This document shows, piece after piece, positions 8,970 through 16,758 of a DNA stretch of 64,000 nucleotides. Origin of the DNA: DAOUAE01 sp034433795 (lineage in GTDB: Bacteria; Chloroflexota; UBA6077; FW602-bin22; DAOUAE01); contig DAOUAE010000087.1 of assembly GCA_034433795.1 (NCBI GenBank), forward strand, positions 1 to 64,000. Direction: 5' to 3'. Under the pieces are notes generated by a model that had not been told where the DNA came from, ran no database searches, and saw only the letters and a list, made by a program, of their open reading frames with translations. The position numbers were made by a program, and so were the translations under genes. Within the stretch, counting starts at the first letter, position 1. Every line of letters begins with the position of its first letter.

Positions 8970-9323
8970 ATGCGCACGAACCTCGCGGAGAAACGGGCCG
9001 CCTACGCGGCCCAGCTGGCAGAATCCCTCGCCCGGATCGTCGAGATCCTTTCGGCCATGCCCGCGGTCGAACGGATCGTGCTGTTCGGATCCTATGCCCA
9101 GGGCCGGCGGGATCTTTTCACCGACCTCGACATCCTGGTGGTGATGCGCACCGACCTCGGGTTTCTCGAGCGAACCACGCGTCTCTACCAGATGCTGGAT
9201 CTGACCGTCGACGCCGACATTCTGTGCTACACCCCCGAGGAGTTCGACCAGCTGAAGGACCGTCCGTTTTTCCGAAGGATCCTGCGGGAGGGGGTTCTCC
9301 TGTATGAGAAGAAGCCCGCGTGA
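8970..9323 (+). CDS. MNT-type nucleotidyltransferase (antitoxin)
   Basis: This 117-residue protein carries the minimal nucleotidyltransferase signature GSYAQGRRDLFTDLDILV: a GSxxxG turn followed by two aspartates for metal binding. Such proteins neutralise HEPN toxins by adenylylating them (the MntA/HepT mechanism). The downstream HEPN gene overlaps it by 20 bases, the typical arrangement. A -10-like TAGAAT at 8955-8960 lies 9 bases before the ATG, with GGAGAGG between them. Regulation is therefore unclear: the message could be nearly leaderless. Confidence 0.88.
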   Translation: MRTNLAEKRAAYAAQLAESLARIVEILSAMPAVERIVLFGSYAQGRRDLFTDLDILVVMRTDLGFLERTTRLYQMLDLTVDADILCYTPEEFDQLKDRPFFRRILREGVLLYEKKPA

Positions 9324-9717
9324 CGAGGGCCGCCGGTGGCTGGACCAGGCCCGAGAGGATCTGCACTGGGCGAACGAGCTGGCCCGGCTGGGAGGCTACC
9401 ACCTCGCCTGTTTTCTCGCCCAGCAGGTGGCCGAGAAAGCCCTGAAAGGCTACCTGTATGCCCAGGGGGAGGAGGTCGTGCTGGGCCACTCGGTCGAACG
9501 GCTCTGCCAGGCGGCGGCTGCCTATGACCCGGACTTCGCGGCCCGGCGGGCCCGCTGGGCCATTCTGGATGGCTACTACGTTCCAACCCGCTACCCCAAC
9601 ACCCTCCCGGACAGCATTCCGGCGCGGGTGTACACCGAGCCGGCCGCCCGCGAGGCCGTCGCCCTGGCGGCCGAGGTCGTTCGTTTTGTGGCCGAGCGAC
9701 TCGGTCTGACCTCCTGA
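9304..9717 (+). CDS. HEPN-domain protein (putative toxin)
   Basis: The 137-residue protein is a HEPN helical-bundle protein, recognisable from DLHWANELARLGGYHLACFLAQQ, EKALKGYLYAQG and the YVPTRYPN segment. HEPN proteins paired with MNT partners act as RNases. The classical Rx4-6H catalytic motif is not evident here, so nuclease activity is uncertain. The ATG lies inside the end of the nucleotidyltransferase gene, indicating translational coupling. The pair sits between unrelated housekeeping genes without visible mobile-element ends. Confidence 0.85.
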   Translation: MRRSPRDEGRRWLDQAREDLHWANELARLGGYHLACFLAQQVAEKALKGYLYAQGEEVVLGHSVERLCQAAAAYDPDFAARRARWAILDGYYVPTRYPNTLPDSIPARVYTEPAAREAVALAAEVVRFVAERLGLTS

Positions 9718-9764
9718 CGCGGGGCCCCCGGCATTCGGCCGGCGGCCCTGCGTCCGGGTGAGAC

Positions 9765-10754
9765 TCAGCCGGCGTGGAGCTCGACGATGTCGCGGTCCTG
9801 AAGAACGTACTGGCGGCCGACGCGTTGGGCCGGCCGGTTGGGCAGCCAGAGGACGGCGTAGCGGAGCCGCTCTTTGAGATCATGGTGGATGGCGGCGGCC
9901 AGGTCCTCCACCGTGGCCCCGCGCGGCAGGACGAACGGTCGCTCCAGGTCGGGCGGCCGGCCCGGCGGCTTGGCGTAGACCCGGATGACCTCCAGGGCGC
10001 TGACCAGGCGCCGGCGCAGGTCGCCCAGACCCTCCCCCGTCAGGGCCGAGACGGCCAGGACCGGCAGACGCGCATCCCACTCCAGGGCCAGGAGCGAGGC
10101 GTTCTCCTCGGCCGCGGGGAGGTCGCGCTTGGTGCCCACCAGGAGGGCCTTCTTCGGCAGGGCCGGATCGTCCCCGGTCGGCGCCGTTCCCGGCGGGTGC
10201 GGTCGGATCCGCATACTCTGGAGCTCGTCCCACAGCGTCTGGGCCTCGGTGAAGGGGTCGGCCCCCAGGTCCACGATCAGCAGCAGCAGATCGGCCTGGC
10301 GGAAGAGGGCCCGCAGCCAGCCGGGCGTCTCGCCGGGGGTGACCGGCGGCGTGTCCACGATCTGGACCTGCAGGTCCTCGAAGGGCATCATCGCCGGCTG
10401 GGGCACCTGGGTGGTGTAGGGGTAGTCGGCGACCCGCAGCGGCGCCCCAGTCAGGGCCTGGACCAGGGCCGACTTGCCGGCGTTGGGCAGGCCGGCCAGG
10501 ACCACCTGGCCGGCGCCCTCCTTCCGGACGGTGTAGAACGGGGTCCGGCCCCCGCCGGCCGTGCGCTGCCGCTCGATCTCCTGCTGGAGTTTGGCGATCT
10601 TGGCCCGCAGCTCGGCCCGCAGGTGGTCGGTGCCCTTATGATGGGGCATAATGGCCAGCATCCGCTCCAGGGCCTCGATCTTGGCCTGGGGCGTGCGGGC
10701 CGCGCGGTACTCTTTCTCCGCCTCGTAGTACTGGGGAGGAAGATTCGCCGGCAT
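9765..10754 (-). CDS. DRG/Obg-like GTPase with C-terminal TGS domain
   Basis: The 329-residue protein has a helical N-terminus (1-70), then a G domain with G1 GLPNAGKS (88-95), a switch region with YPYTTQ, G3 DTPPV and G4 TKRD. It ends in a TGS domain (about 255-329) with the RGATVEDLA pattern. DRG-type GTPases are usually linked to ribosome function. An unusual insertion of Pro and Gly residues (RPHPPGTAPTGDDPALP) lies before G4. The ATG has no Shine-Dalgarno sequence. A perfect TATAAT lies 8 bases before it, so the message is probably leaderless. Confidence 0.9.
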   Translation of the reverse strand: MPANLPPQYYEAEKEYRAARTPQAKIEALERMLAIMPHHKGTDHLRAELRAKIAKLQQEIERQRTAGGGRTPFYTVRKEGAGQVVLAGLPNAGKSALVQALTGAPLRVADYPYTTQVPQPAMMPFEDLQVQIVDTPPVTPGETPGWLRALFRQADLLLLIVDLGADPFTEAQTLWDELQSMRIRPHPPGTAPTGDDPALPKKALLVGTKRDLPAAEENASLLALEWDARLPVLAVSALTGEGLGDLRRRLVSALEVIRVYAKPPGRPPDLERPFVLPRGATVEDLAAAIHHDLKERLRYAVLWLPNRPAQRVGRQYVLQDRDIVELHAG

Positions 10755-10762
10755 CTCATCAA

Positions 10763-10768
10763 ATTATA
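10763..10768 (-). promoter_or_regulatory. TATAAT -10 element, probable leaderless start
   Basis: TATAAT on the minus strand is followed by eight bases and then the ATG at 10754, so the transcription start would fall at or within 1-2 bases of the start codon. No good -35 is visible 16-18 bases upstream. Confidence 0.55.
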
Positions 10769-11149
10769 CGCAACCGGCCCGGGGGCGACGCCACCGCCCC
10801 AGCCGGGCGGAGACCGGCCGAAGGAGCAGGACCGATCACCCAGGCCTATAGGGGCCAGTACGACTTGACAGAATCCATCCCCCTCATTAGCCTGAACCCT
10901 GCATCAGGCCCCGGCGCTCGCGATGGGTTGAGGCGAGGCCGCGCGAGCGTGCCCCCCCTCTGGGTGCGGCCCGGCCGGACGAGGACCGTCGCCGAGGCGC
11001 CCCGTGCCTTCTCCCAGGGCCTCGCCCCACGGGCCACGCCCGCTCCTGGTCGCCCTGTCGCACACCGCGCGGAACATCATACCTGGGAGCGGTCCGCCCT
11101 GTCAGACGGCCGGTCCGACCATCCGCCAGGCCGCTTGACATAGCCTGAA

Positions 11150-11170
11150 GTACTCAGGCACGCTGAGTAC
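11150..11170. repeat. Inverted repeat GTACTCAG-N5-CTGAGTAC
   Basis: Perfect 8-bp arms with a 5-base loop. Related half-sites follow at 11191-11196 (GAGTAC) and 11203-11211 (GGTATACTC), the latter containing a TATACT -10-like element at 11205-11210. It is a probable operator. Confidence 0.55.
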
Positions 11171-11233
11171 ACCCCACAGTAGCCGCCAGGGAGTACCTAG
11201 AAGGTATACTCTAGCGAGGGAGAGGGAGGACGA

Positions 11234-11253
11234 CTGTTACAGTTCTGTTACAG
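11234..11253. repeat. Direct repeat CTGTTAC-N4-CTGTTAC, Pho-box-like
   Basis: Two identical CTGTTACAG copies lie 11 bp apart, one helical turn. Tandem 7-mers with a 4-base spacer are the architecture recognised by OmpR/PhoB-family response regulators, and CTGTnAC resembles the PhoB half-site. Assignment to a particular regulator is inference. Confidence 0.45.
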
Positions 11254-11407
11254 CGACTGGTGTCGCCCGGGGCGTCAGCCGGCCAGACGGGTCTCTCGGG
11301 GCCGCTGTCGTGAGGCAGCCTGGCCGGGGCCCGGGCGCTGGCTGTGCGCTGAGCGTGCCCGCGCGGACTCTGGGCGGGCAGGCGTCGGACATGAAGGGAG
11401 GAGGAGC

Positions 11408-13414
11408 ATGGCGCGACAGCGGACGGGGAGCCTGCCGCCGGTCGGTCAGACAACTCTGGAGAGCCCGCGCGGCCGCCCCTCTCCGGTGGACGCGGGGAAG
11501 GGCGTACACCCGGATCCGTCTGCCCTGTCCACCGACCTGGCCGAGCACCTGCCGGAGGCGGTGCTGCTGGTCGACCGGACCGGGCAGATCCTCTGGGCCA
11601 ACACCGTCGCCCGGCAGATGGGAGCCCCCATTGGCGGCCGGCTCGCGGAGGAGGCCCGGCGCTGGGCCGTCCGCGACCTGGACGGCCGTTCGCTGGCGTC
11701 CTTCACCGCGGTTGTGCACGAGACGATCTTCGCCGGCGTTCCCCAGACGGTGGTGGTCACCACGCCGGCGGGCGAGGAGCGGCTGCTGCACGTCCAGGGC
11801 CGGCCTCTGCCTGACGGCCAGCGCTGCCTCATCAGCGTCCGCGATATCACCCACTCGGTCAGCAGCCACCCCCGGCGGGTGATGCTGGCCCGGGCGGCCC
11901 TGGCCATGGTCCAGACGCTCGACCTGGACGCGGTCCTGATCCGGCTGGCCGGTCTGGCCCGCGATCTCCTGGGCGCCCGGGCCCTCCTGGTCTTCCTGGC
12001 CGACGACGCGACACGCCAGCTGCGCTGCCGGCTGGCGGTGGAGATCCCTCCCGAGGTCTGGGCCGGGGTGGCGGTGGTCCCCTACGACGCTCCCTGCCTG
12101 AGCGCGCGGGCCGCCCGCACCCGCCAGGCCCAGTTTGTCGGCGACCTCAGCACGGTCGCCCCGGACGCGGCCGCTAGCGAGCGGCTGGCGGCGGCGGTCG
12201 GCGGTCAGGCCGCGCTGGCCCTCCCGCTGGTGGTGAGCGAGCGGCTGGTCGGCGTTCTGCTGGTGATCGCCGCCTCGCCGGTGGTCTTGAGCGAGAACCG
12301 GCAGGATCTGGAGTTCCTGGCCTCCTTCTGCGCCATCGCCGTCGCCAACGCCCAGGCCTACGCCGCCGAGGCGCGGGCCCGGGCCATGGCGGAGGCGGTC
12401 TGGCGGGCGGTGCCGGTCGGGCTGCTGGTCCTGGACTCCGAGGGGCGGGTCCAGCAGGCCAACCCGGTGCTGGAGGCGTTCCTCGGGCAGCCGCTGCGGG
12501 CGGGAGCCCCCTGGCCGCCGGCGCCGGACGCCCTGCGACAGGCCGATGGCGCTCCCCTGGCGCCGGCCGAGTGGCCCTGGATCCGCTGTCAGGCCGTGGC
12601 CGACGTGGTCACCGGCGAGTATCTTCTGGTTCCGCCGGGGTCTCCGGCGCGCCCGGTCCGGGTGATCGCCGCGCCGCTCACCGTCGGCGGCCACCCCCAG
12701 GGGACGGTCCTGGCCTGGGTGGACCTGACCGCCGAGCGGGAACTGGAGCGGCTGCGCGATGAATGGATGGCGGTCATCACCCACGAGATGCGCAACCCTC
12801 TCCAGGTTATTGTCGGCTTCGCCGCCAGCCTGCAGCGCGACCTGGAGGGCGCCCAGACCCGCCTCGGCTATATCGCCCGGGCCGCCCAGCAGCTGCGGCG
12901 CATGGTCGGCGATCTGCAGAGCCTGGCCCGGATCGAGACCGGCCAGTTGGCCCTGGAGCCGGTGGTCGTCGACGATCTGGCGGGCGTGGTCCGGACCATC
13001 CTCGACCGTCTGGCCATCACCGTCAGCCAGCCGCTGCGGCTGCAGGCCGAGGGGCCTCTGCCGGCGGTCCGGGTCGATCTGCAACGGCTGGAGCAGATCC
13101 TGAGCAACCTGGTGACCAACGCCGCCAAGTACGGCGCCCCCGACCAGCCCATTACCGTCACCCTGACCGGGCGCGCGGACGGCGCGGTGGTGGCGGTGAC
13201 CAACTGGGGGCCGGGCATCCCGCCGGAGGAGCTGCCCCACCTCTTCCAGCGGTTCTGGCGTGGTGGGCAGGCCTGGCAGAGTGGCCGGCAGGGGCTGGGC
13301 CTGGGGCTGTACATCGCCCGGCGGCTGGTCGAGGCCCACGGCGGCACCATCTGGGCCGAGAGCACGCCGGGCCAGACCACCACGTTCCACTTCACCCTGC
13401 CAGCGGCCGGCTGA
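11408..13414 (+). CDS. PAS-GAF-PAS sensor histidine kinase
   Basis: This 668-residue kinase has no obvious membrane segment. It has a PAS-like domain (about 44-150, LPEAVLLVDRTGQILWAN), a GAF domain (about 165-315), a second PAS (about 325-440, VPVGLLVLDSEGRVQQANP), a HisKA dimerisation domain with phosphoacceptor H459 in THEMRNPLQ, and a HATPase domain with N-box NLVTNAAKYG, GPGIPPEE and GLGLGLYIA. It is therefore probably a cytoplasmic sensor of a small ligand, redox or light signal. No response regulator gene is adjacent. The ATG follows GGGAGGAGGAGC. The upstream region carries several operator-like repeats. Confidence 0.94.
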   Translation: MARQRTGSLPPVGQTTLESPRGRPSPVDAGKGVHPDPSALSTDLAEHLPEAVLLVDRTGQILWANTVARQMGAPIGGRLAEEARRWAVRDLDGRSLASFTAVVHETIFAGVPQTVVVTTPAGEERLLHVQGRPLPDGQRCLISVRDITHSVSSHPRRVMLARAALAMVQTLDLDAVLIRLAGLARDLLGARALLVFLADDATRQLRCRLAVEIPPEVWAGVAVVPYDAPCLSARAARTRQAQFVGDLSTVAPDAAASERLAAAVGGQAALALPLVVSERLVGVLLVIAASPVVLSENRQDLEFLASFCAIAVANAQAYAAEARARAMAEAVWRAVPVGLLVLDSEGRVQQANPVLEAFLGQPLRAGAPWPPAPDALRQADGAPLAPAEWPWIRCQAVADVVTGEYLLVPPGSPARPVRVIAAPLTVGGHPQGTVLAWVDLTAERELERLRDEWMAVITHEMRNPLQVIVGFAASLQRDLEGAQTRLGYIARAAQQLRRMVGDLQSLARIETGQLALEPVVVDDLAGVVRTILDRLAITVSQPLRLQAEGPLPAVRVDLQRLEQILSNLVTNAAKYGAPDQPITVTLTGRADGAVVAVTNWGPGIPPEELPHLFQRFWRGGQAWQSGRQGLGLGLYIARRLVEAHGGTIWAESTPGQTTTFHFTLPAAG

Positions 13415-13892
13415 TCCGACGGCGACCTGTCCGCGCGGCGGGCGCGGTCGCCGCCGATCCCTCGCCCCGCGCCCGGTGCGACCGCCACGCCCACTCCCGG
13501 TGCTCGACCGATCCGGGCCTGGGCGTGAGTATTGAGCCCGACCGCAGCCTGCGGGATCGCGCCGCCGGTGGCGCGCACGGCGGGCGGGGTGGACGGGGTC
13601 GGCGAGCGTGGCCTCCGACCAGGCTTTCGCGCACGCGTGCTCCGGGAGGCGGTCCCTCTCTGAGAGCCTCCAGACAGCGTCTGCGGGATATGCTGGAGGC
13701 TATCGCGCGTCTCGGCCGCCAGGCCAGGAGGGGACGGGCGGCTTTCGCGCCGGCTGAGTTGATCCGTCGAAGGCGGGAGGAGTCTTCGGGCGCTGAGGCG
13801 CCCGCATTGATCCGGTCTCCCGGTCGCGGGGCGGGGCTTGACGCCCCGGGCCGGGCGCGGTAGAGTGAGAGCGGACGGATTGGAGGGAGAGC
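13415..13892. other. 478-bp intergenic region
   Basis: No convincing gene. It contains an inverted repeat AGCCTCCAG / CTGGAGGCT (13665-13701, 19-base loop), a CGGGCGC-TGAG-GCGCCCG hairpin (13787-13804) without a T-tract that may end the kinase transcript, and the promoter at 13838-13866. Confidence 0.5.
13838..13866 (+). promoter_or_regulatory. Promoter of the W-H/SPPH membrane protein operon
   Basis: TTGACG (13838-13843), a 17-base spacer and TAGAGT (13861-13866), about 20 bases of leader and then GGAGGGAGAGC before the ATG at 13893. The -35 lies in the loop of a small GGGGC/GCCCC hairpin. Confidence 0.7.
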
Positions 13893-14879
13893 ATGCGCGC
13901 CAGCTGGCCTCTTGCCTTCACCCTCTCGCTGCACCGTGCGCCGCTGGCCGGGGTTGGCGCCCTGGCCGTGTTCCTGCAGATCGCGGGCGGCTACTGGGAT
14001 GTGGCCTGGCACAACGCCCTGGGCCGGGAGACGTTCTGGAGCCCGCCGCATCTGCTGCTGTATAGCGGGACGGGGCTTCTGGCGGTGACTGTCCTGGCCG
14101 CGGTCTGGGAGAGCGCGGCGGCGCCGGCCTGGCTGCGCTGGCTGGCTCTGGGACCGATCCTCCAGGGGCTGGCGGCGCCGTTCGACGAGCTCTGGCACCG
14201 GCTCTTCGGGCTGGACCCGACCCTCTGGAGCCCGCCGCACCTGATGCTGATCGCCGGGATGGGCCTGCCGGCCCTGGCTCTGCTCTACCGGGCGCCCCGG
14301 CCCTGGTGGCAGGAGGGCCTGGCGCCGATCCTCGGGGGTCTGGCGGTGACGGTGGCGGTCGGTGTCCTGGGCGAGCTGGAGCGCTACAACGGCACCCGCA
14401 AGGACCCGGCGCTCTACCTGGAGCTGCTGGCTCTCCTGGTCCCGGCGGTGCTGGTCCTCATCGCCCGGGCCGGGGGGCCCGGCGCGGCGACGCTGAGCGC
14501 CGGGCTGGCCATGCTTCTGCGGGCCGCGCTGAGCGGTCTCCTGACCCTGGGTGGCTTCCGCCCCTTCCCCCCGCTGCCGTTTCTCCTGCCGGCCGCTCTG
14601 GCTCTCGACCTGGCCGTGGCCGTCCTCCCCCGCCGCTGGAGCGGGCCGGTGGGCGCTCTTCTTTTCCTGGGCGTCTTTGTCCCGACCGACGCTCTTGATT
14701 TCCAGGTCCGGGGTCTCGCCTGGCCCTGGCCGGCGATCCAGAGCGCCCTGCCGCTGACCACGCTCCTGGCGCTGCTGAGTGGTCTTCTCGGCGGCTGGCT
14801 GGCGGCGCGCCTCCCGCGCGCCAGCGTGGCGCCGGAACAGACGGCCGCCGGCTCGCTGGTGGGGGAGCGCGGACGATGA
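13893..14879 (+). CDS. Polytopic membrane protein with duplicated W-H-SPPH motif
   Basis: A 328-residue protein with about nine hydrophobic segments. Its first half repeats a motif: residues about 30-50 contain YWDVAWHNALGRETFWSPPH, and residues about 94-116 contain DELWHRLFGLDPTLWSPPH. Each copy has Asp, Trp-His and a Ser-Pro-Pro-His at a membrane edge, which suggests a duplicated metal- or heme-binding site. I do not recognise a named family. The gene has a good promoter and ribosome-binding site and overlaps the next gene by 4 bases (ATGA), so they form an operon. Function unknown. Confidence 0.75.
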   Translation: MRASWPLAFTLSLHRAPLAGVGALAVFLQIAGGYWDVAWHNALGRETFWSPPHLLLYSGTGLLAVTVLAAVWESAAAPAWLRWLALGPILQGLAAPFDELWHRLFGLDPTLWSPPHLMLIAGMGLPALALLYRAPRPWWQEGLAPILGGLAVTVAVGVLGELERYNGTRKDPALYLELLALLVPAVLVLIARAGGPGAATLSAGLAMLLRAALSGLLTLGGFRPFPPLPFLLPAALALDLAVAVLPRRWSGPVGALLFLGVFVPTDALDFQVRGLAWPWPAIQSALPLTTLLALLSGLLGGWLAARLPRASVAPEQTAAGSLVGERGR

Positions 14880-15316
14880 CCGGTGGGATCGGGCGGCGGG
14901 CGCTGCTGACCGCCGCCTGGCAGCGGGTGCGGGCCCGGGCCGAGCACGTGCGGGCGGCCGTTCGGCCCCCGGCCTCGCTGAGCGCGGCGCTGGAGGGGTT
15001 CCCGGTCTTTCCGGGAGCGGTCGAGGTCGAGCGGCAGCAGCGTCGCCCGCCGGGATCGACCAGCGCCCTGGCCCTGACCGTCCGCTACCGGGCGGCCGCC
15101 GGGGCCCCGGCCGTTCTGGCCTTCTACCGGGAGGCATTGCCCCGCGCGGGCTGGGCGGTCCGTCCGGGCCGTCAGGCGACCAGTGGGGGGACGCTGGTCC
15201 TCCGGTGGGGGCGCTACTCGGGCTTCCTCACCGTCCGGCCTGGCGACGAGGCGACCACGGTCGTCCTCTACCTCGCCGCCCTGGCCCCGCGCCCGGCGGC
15301 CGGGTCGGAGACCTGA
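14876..15316 (+). CDS. Hypothetical protein, 146 aa
   Basis: The start codon overlaps the previous stop as ATGA, so it is translationally coupled to the membrane protein. The sequence has an Arg-rich N-terminus, then a small alpha/beta-looking domain with FPVFPGAVEVE, LTVRYRA, FYREALPRAGWAVR and YSGFLTVRPGDEATTVVLYL. The FYREALPRAGW segment resembles small domains that follow lipoprotein or periplasmic leaders in other bacteria, but no signal peptide is clear here. I cannot assign a function. Confidence 0.65.
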   Translation: MTGGIGRRALLTAAWQRVRARAEHVRAAVRPPASLSAALEGFPVFPGAVEVERQQRRPPGSTSALALTVRYRAAAGAPAVLAFYREALPRAGWAVRPGRQATSGGTLVLRWGRYSGFLTVRPGDEATTVVLYLAALAPRPAAGSET

Positions 15317-15325
15317 CCGGCGGTC

Positions 15326-15991
15326 TCAGGCCGGCCGGGCGACGATCTCCAGGAGCAGGCCCCCGAGATGCGGCCGGACCGCCTCGAGGGTGAACCCGGC
15401 CGCCCGGACCAGCGTCGCCGTCTCGCGGTCGAGGTGACAGCCCCCGGCCAGCCGCTGCCAGAGGGGCGTCAGCCGCTCCTGGAGCGCGGCCAGCCAGGGC
15501 CAGGGGGCCCGCACGTGCTCCAGCAGGCGCAGTTCACCCCCCGGCGCCAGCACCCGCCGGACCTCAGCCAGCCCCTGTGCCAGATCGCCCACTGTGCAGA
15601 AGACCAGGGTGGCCACCACGGTGTCGAAGGCGGCCGACCGGAAAGGGAGCGCCTCGGCCCGCCCGGCCACCAGGTACACCGGACGCCGCTCCCGGCGGGC
15701 CTGTCGGGCGGCCTGGGCGAGCAGCGTCAGGTCGGGGTCGAGGGCCACGACGAGCCGGGCCTTCTGGTAGAGGCCGAAGTTGCGGCCGGTGCCGACGCCG
15801 ATCTCCAGCACCCGGCCGGCCGCCGGGCCGACCGTCCGGGCCCGCAGCCGGGCCAGCCCCAGGCGGTCCAGGGGCGCCATCCCCCAATCGAGGAGGGCGG
15901 CCGCGAGGCGCTCCCGCGTCCGCCAGAGGCCGAGCGCCCCCAGCCCGGCCAGGCCCAGGACCAGGGCCGTTCGCCTAGCCGACCACTTCAT
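15326..15991 (-). CDS. Class I SAM-dependent methyltransferase, membrane-anchored
   Basis: The 221-residue protein starts with an N-terminal hydrophobic segment (about 6-24), then shows SAM motif I VLEIGVGTGRNFGLY, an acidic motif VALDPD, and LRLLEHVR followed by the typical methyltransferase tail. Phospholipid or quinone methyltransferases and arsenite methyltransferase-like proteins share this layout, so the substrate is open. The ATG lies inside the end of the heavy-metal-domain gene (17-base overlap), so the two are translationally coupled. Confidence 0.85.
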   Translation of the reverse strand: MKWSARRTALVLGLAGLGALGLWRTRERLAAALLDWGMAPLDRLGLARLRARTVGPAAGRVLEIGVGTGRNFGLYQKARLVVALDPDLTLLAQAARQARRERRPVYLVAGRAEALPFRSAAFDTVVATLVFCTVGDLAQGLAEVRRVLAPGGELRLLEHVRAPWPWLAALQERLTPLWQRLAGGCHLDRETATLVRAAGFTLEAVRPHLGGLLLEIVARPA

Positions 15992-16193
15992 AACCGAGCA
16001 GGTCGATCCGCTCGCGCAGGGCCTCCAGCGGGGTCTGATCCAGGTCCACCACCGCCACCACCTTTTCGGCCCGGTGGTCGGCCTCAACCTGCTCGACACC
16101 TGGCAGCCGTTTCAGGGCCTGCTCGATGGCCGTCTCGCAGCCGGTGCAGTGCATCCCCTTGACGTGCAGTTCGACCCGTTCCTTGCGCGCCAT
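15975..16193 (-). CDS. Heavy-metal-associated (CopZ-like) metal-binding protein
   Basis: A 72-residue single HMA domain with the GMHCTGC metal loop (Cys16 and Cys19) and the usual beta-alpha-beta-beta-alpha-beta pattern. Such proteins bind Cu(I) or other soft metals and hand them to ATPases. No P-type ATPase gene is adjacent, only a methyltransferase that overlaps its 3' end. The ATG follows GAGGAGAGAACACG. The upstream DUF433-like frame runs 110 bases into this gene. Confidence 0.9.
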   Translation of the reverse strand: MARKERVELHVKGMHCTGCETAIEQALKRLPGVEQVEADHRAEKVVAVVDLDQTPLEALRERIDLLGYEVVG

Positions 16194-16443
16194 CGTGTTC
16201 TCTCCTCAGCGGTGGCAGCGGCTCTCCGGCAGGGGCCGTGCCCGCCCCTATTGTACCACCAGCTTGCCGGCAGGCCAGAATGTCCTCACGGGTCAGACCA
16301 GGGTAGTTGCGCAGAATCTCCTCTTCAGACCATCCCTGGGCAAGCAGCGCAAGAATGAATTCCACCGCCAGCCGTGACCCTTTGATCACTGGTTTCCCGG
16401 CCAGAATATGAGGATCAATCGCGATGCGCTCACGCCATCCCAT
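16084..16443 (-). CDS. DUF433 (VapB45-like antitoxin) protein, C-terminus out of place
   Basis: The first 58 or so residues are a good DUF433 helix-turn-helix domain (IDPHILAGKPVIKGSRLAVE, LLAQGWSEEEILRNYPGLTREDIL). DUF433 proteins are about 75 residues and usually precede a DUF5615 PIN-like toxin. Here the frame continues for about 60 low-complexity residues through the start of the HMA gene, and no toxin gene follows. The 3' end was probably lost or frameshifted when the HMA gene was joined. The ATG follows GGGGAGAGACG. Confidence 0.6.
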   Translation of the reverse strand: MGWRERIAIDPHILAGKPVIKGSRLAVEFILALLAQGWSEEEILRNYPGLTREDILACRQAGGTIGAGTAPAGEPLPPLRREHDGAQGTGRTARQGDALHRLRDGHRAGPETAARCRAG

Positions 16444-16758
16444 CGTCTCTCCCCTGCCGTTTCGCCACTATCCTTCGAGAGGAGTTGTCTCCTCCAGACG
16501 CCTTTGGGCGTGTTCGCCGAATCTCGACGGGCGTCATTATCTCTTTCCGCGTAGAAGAAGTGTACCACCACGGCCCCTCGCGCGGAAGTCTGGCCCGGCC
16601 TCCCTCGCCCGCGCCGGGGCCGTGACCGCCCCGGTTCCAGATGCCGGGAGACCGGATCCTCACGCCCGGTTCCACCAGCAGTCGGGATGGGGCATTGACG
16701 TTCCTGCCCCTGCCGTGCGAAGATCGGGCCACCCGACTGCGAGGACGAGGAGAGGAGC
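16444..16758. other. 315-bp divergent intergenic region
   Basis: No gene is visible. It separates the DUF433/HMA group from the oxidoreductase gene. A TTGACG at 16695-16700 with GAAGAT 18 bases later is a weak plus-strand promoter candidate. AGGAGAGGAGC precedes the ATG at 16759. Confidence 0.4.

Larger units (their letters stand above)
10755..11407. other. 653-bp intergenic region with several regulatory-looking repeats
   Basis: I see no gene here. It holds two plus-strand TTGACA boxes (10865-10870 and 11135-11140), a GTACTCAG-N5-CTGAGTAC palindrome (11150-11170) followed by more GAGTAC and TATACTC copies up to 11211, and a direct repeat of CTGTTACAG (11234-11253). The histidine kinase gene starts at 11408 behind GGGAGGAGGAGC. 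This looks like a regulated upstream region for that kinase. Confidence 0.5.

Noticed and set aside
9774..10868. 364-codon plus-strand frame
   Set aside because: Opposite the TGS-domain GTPase, low complexity and no start signal.
11237..13390. 717-codon minus-strand frame
   Set aside because: Lies opposite the PAS-GAF-PAS histidine kinase and shows only shadow composition.
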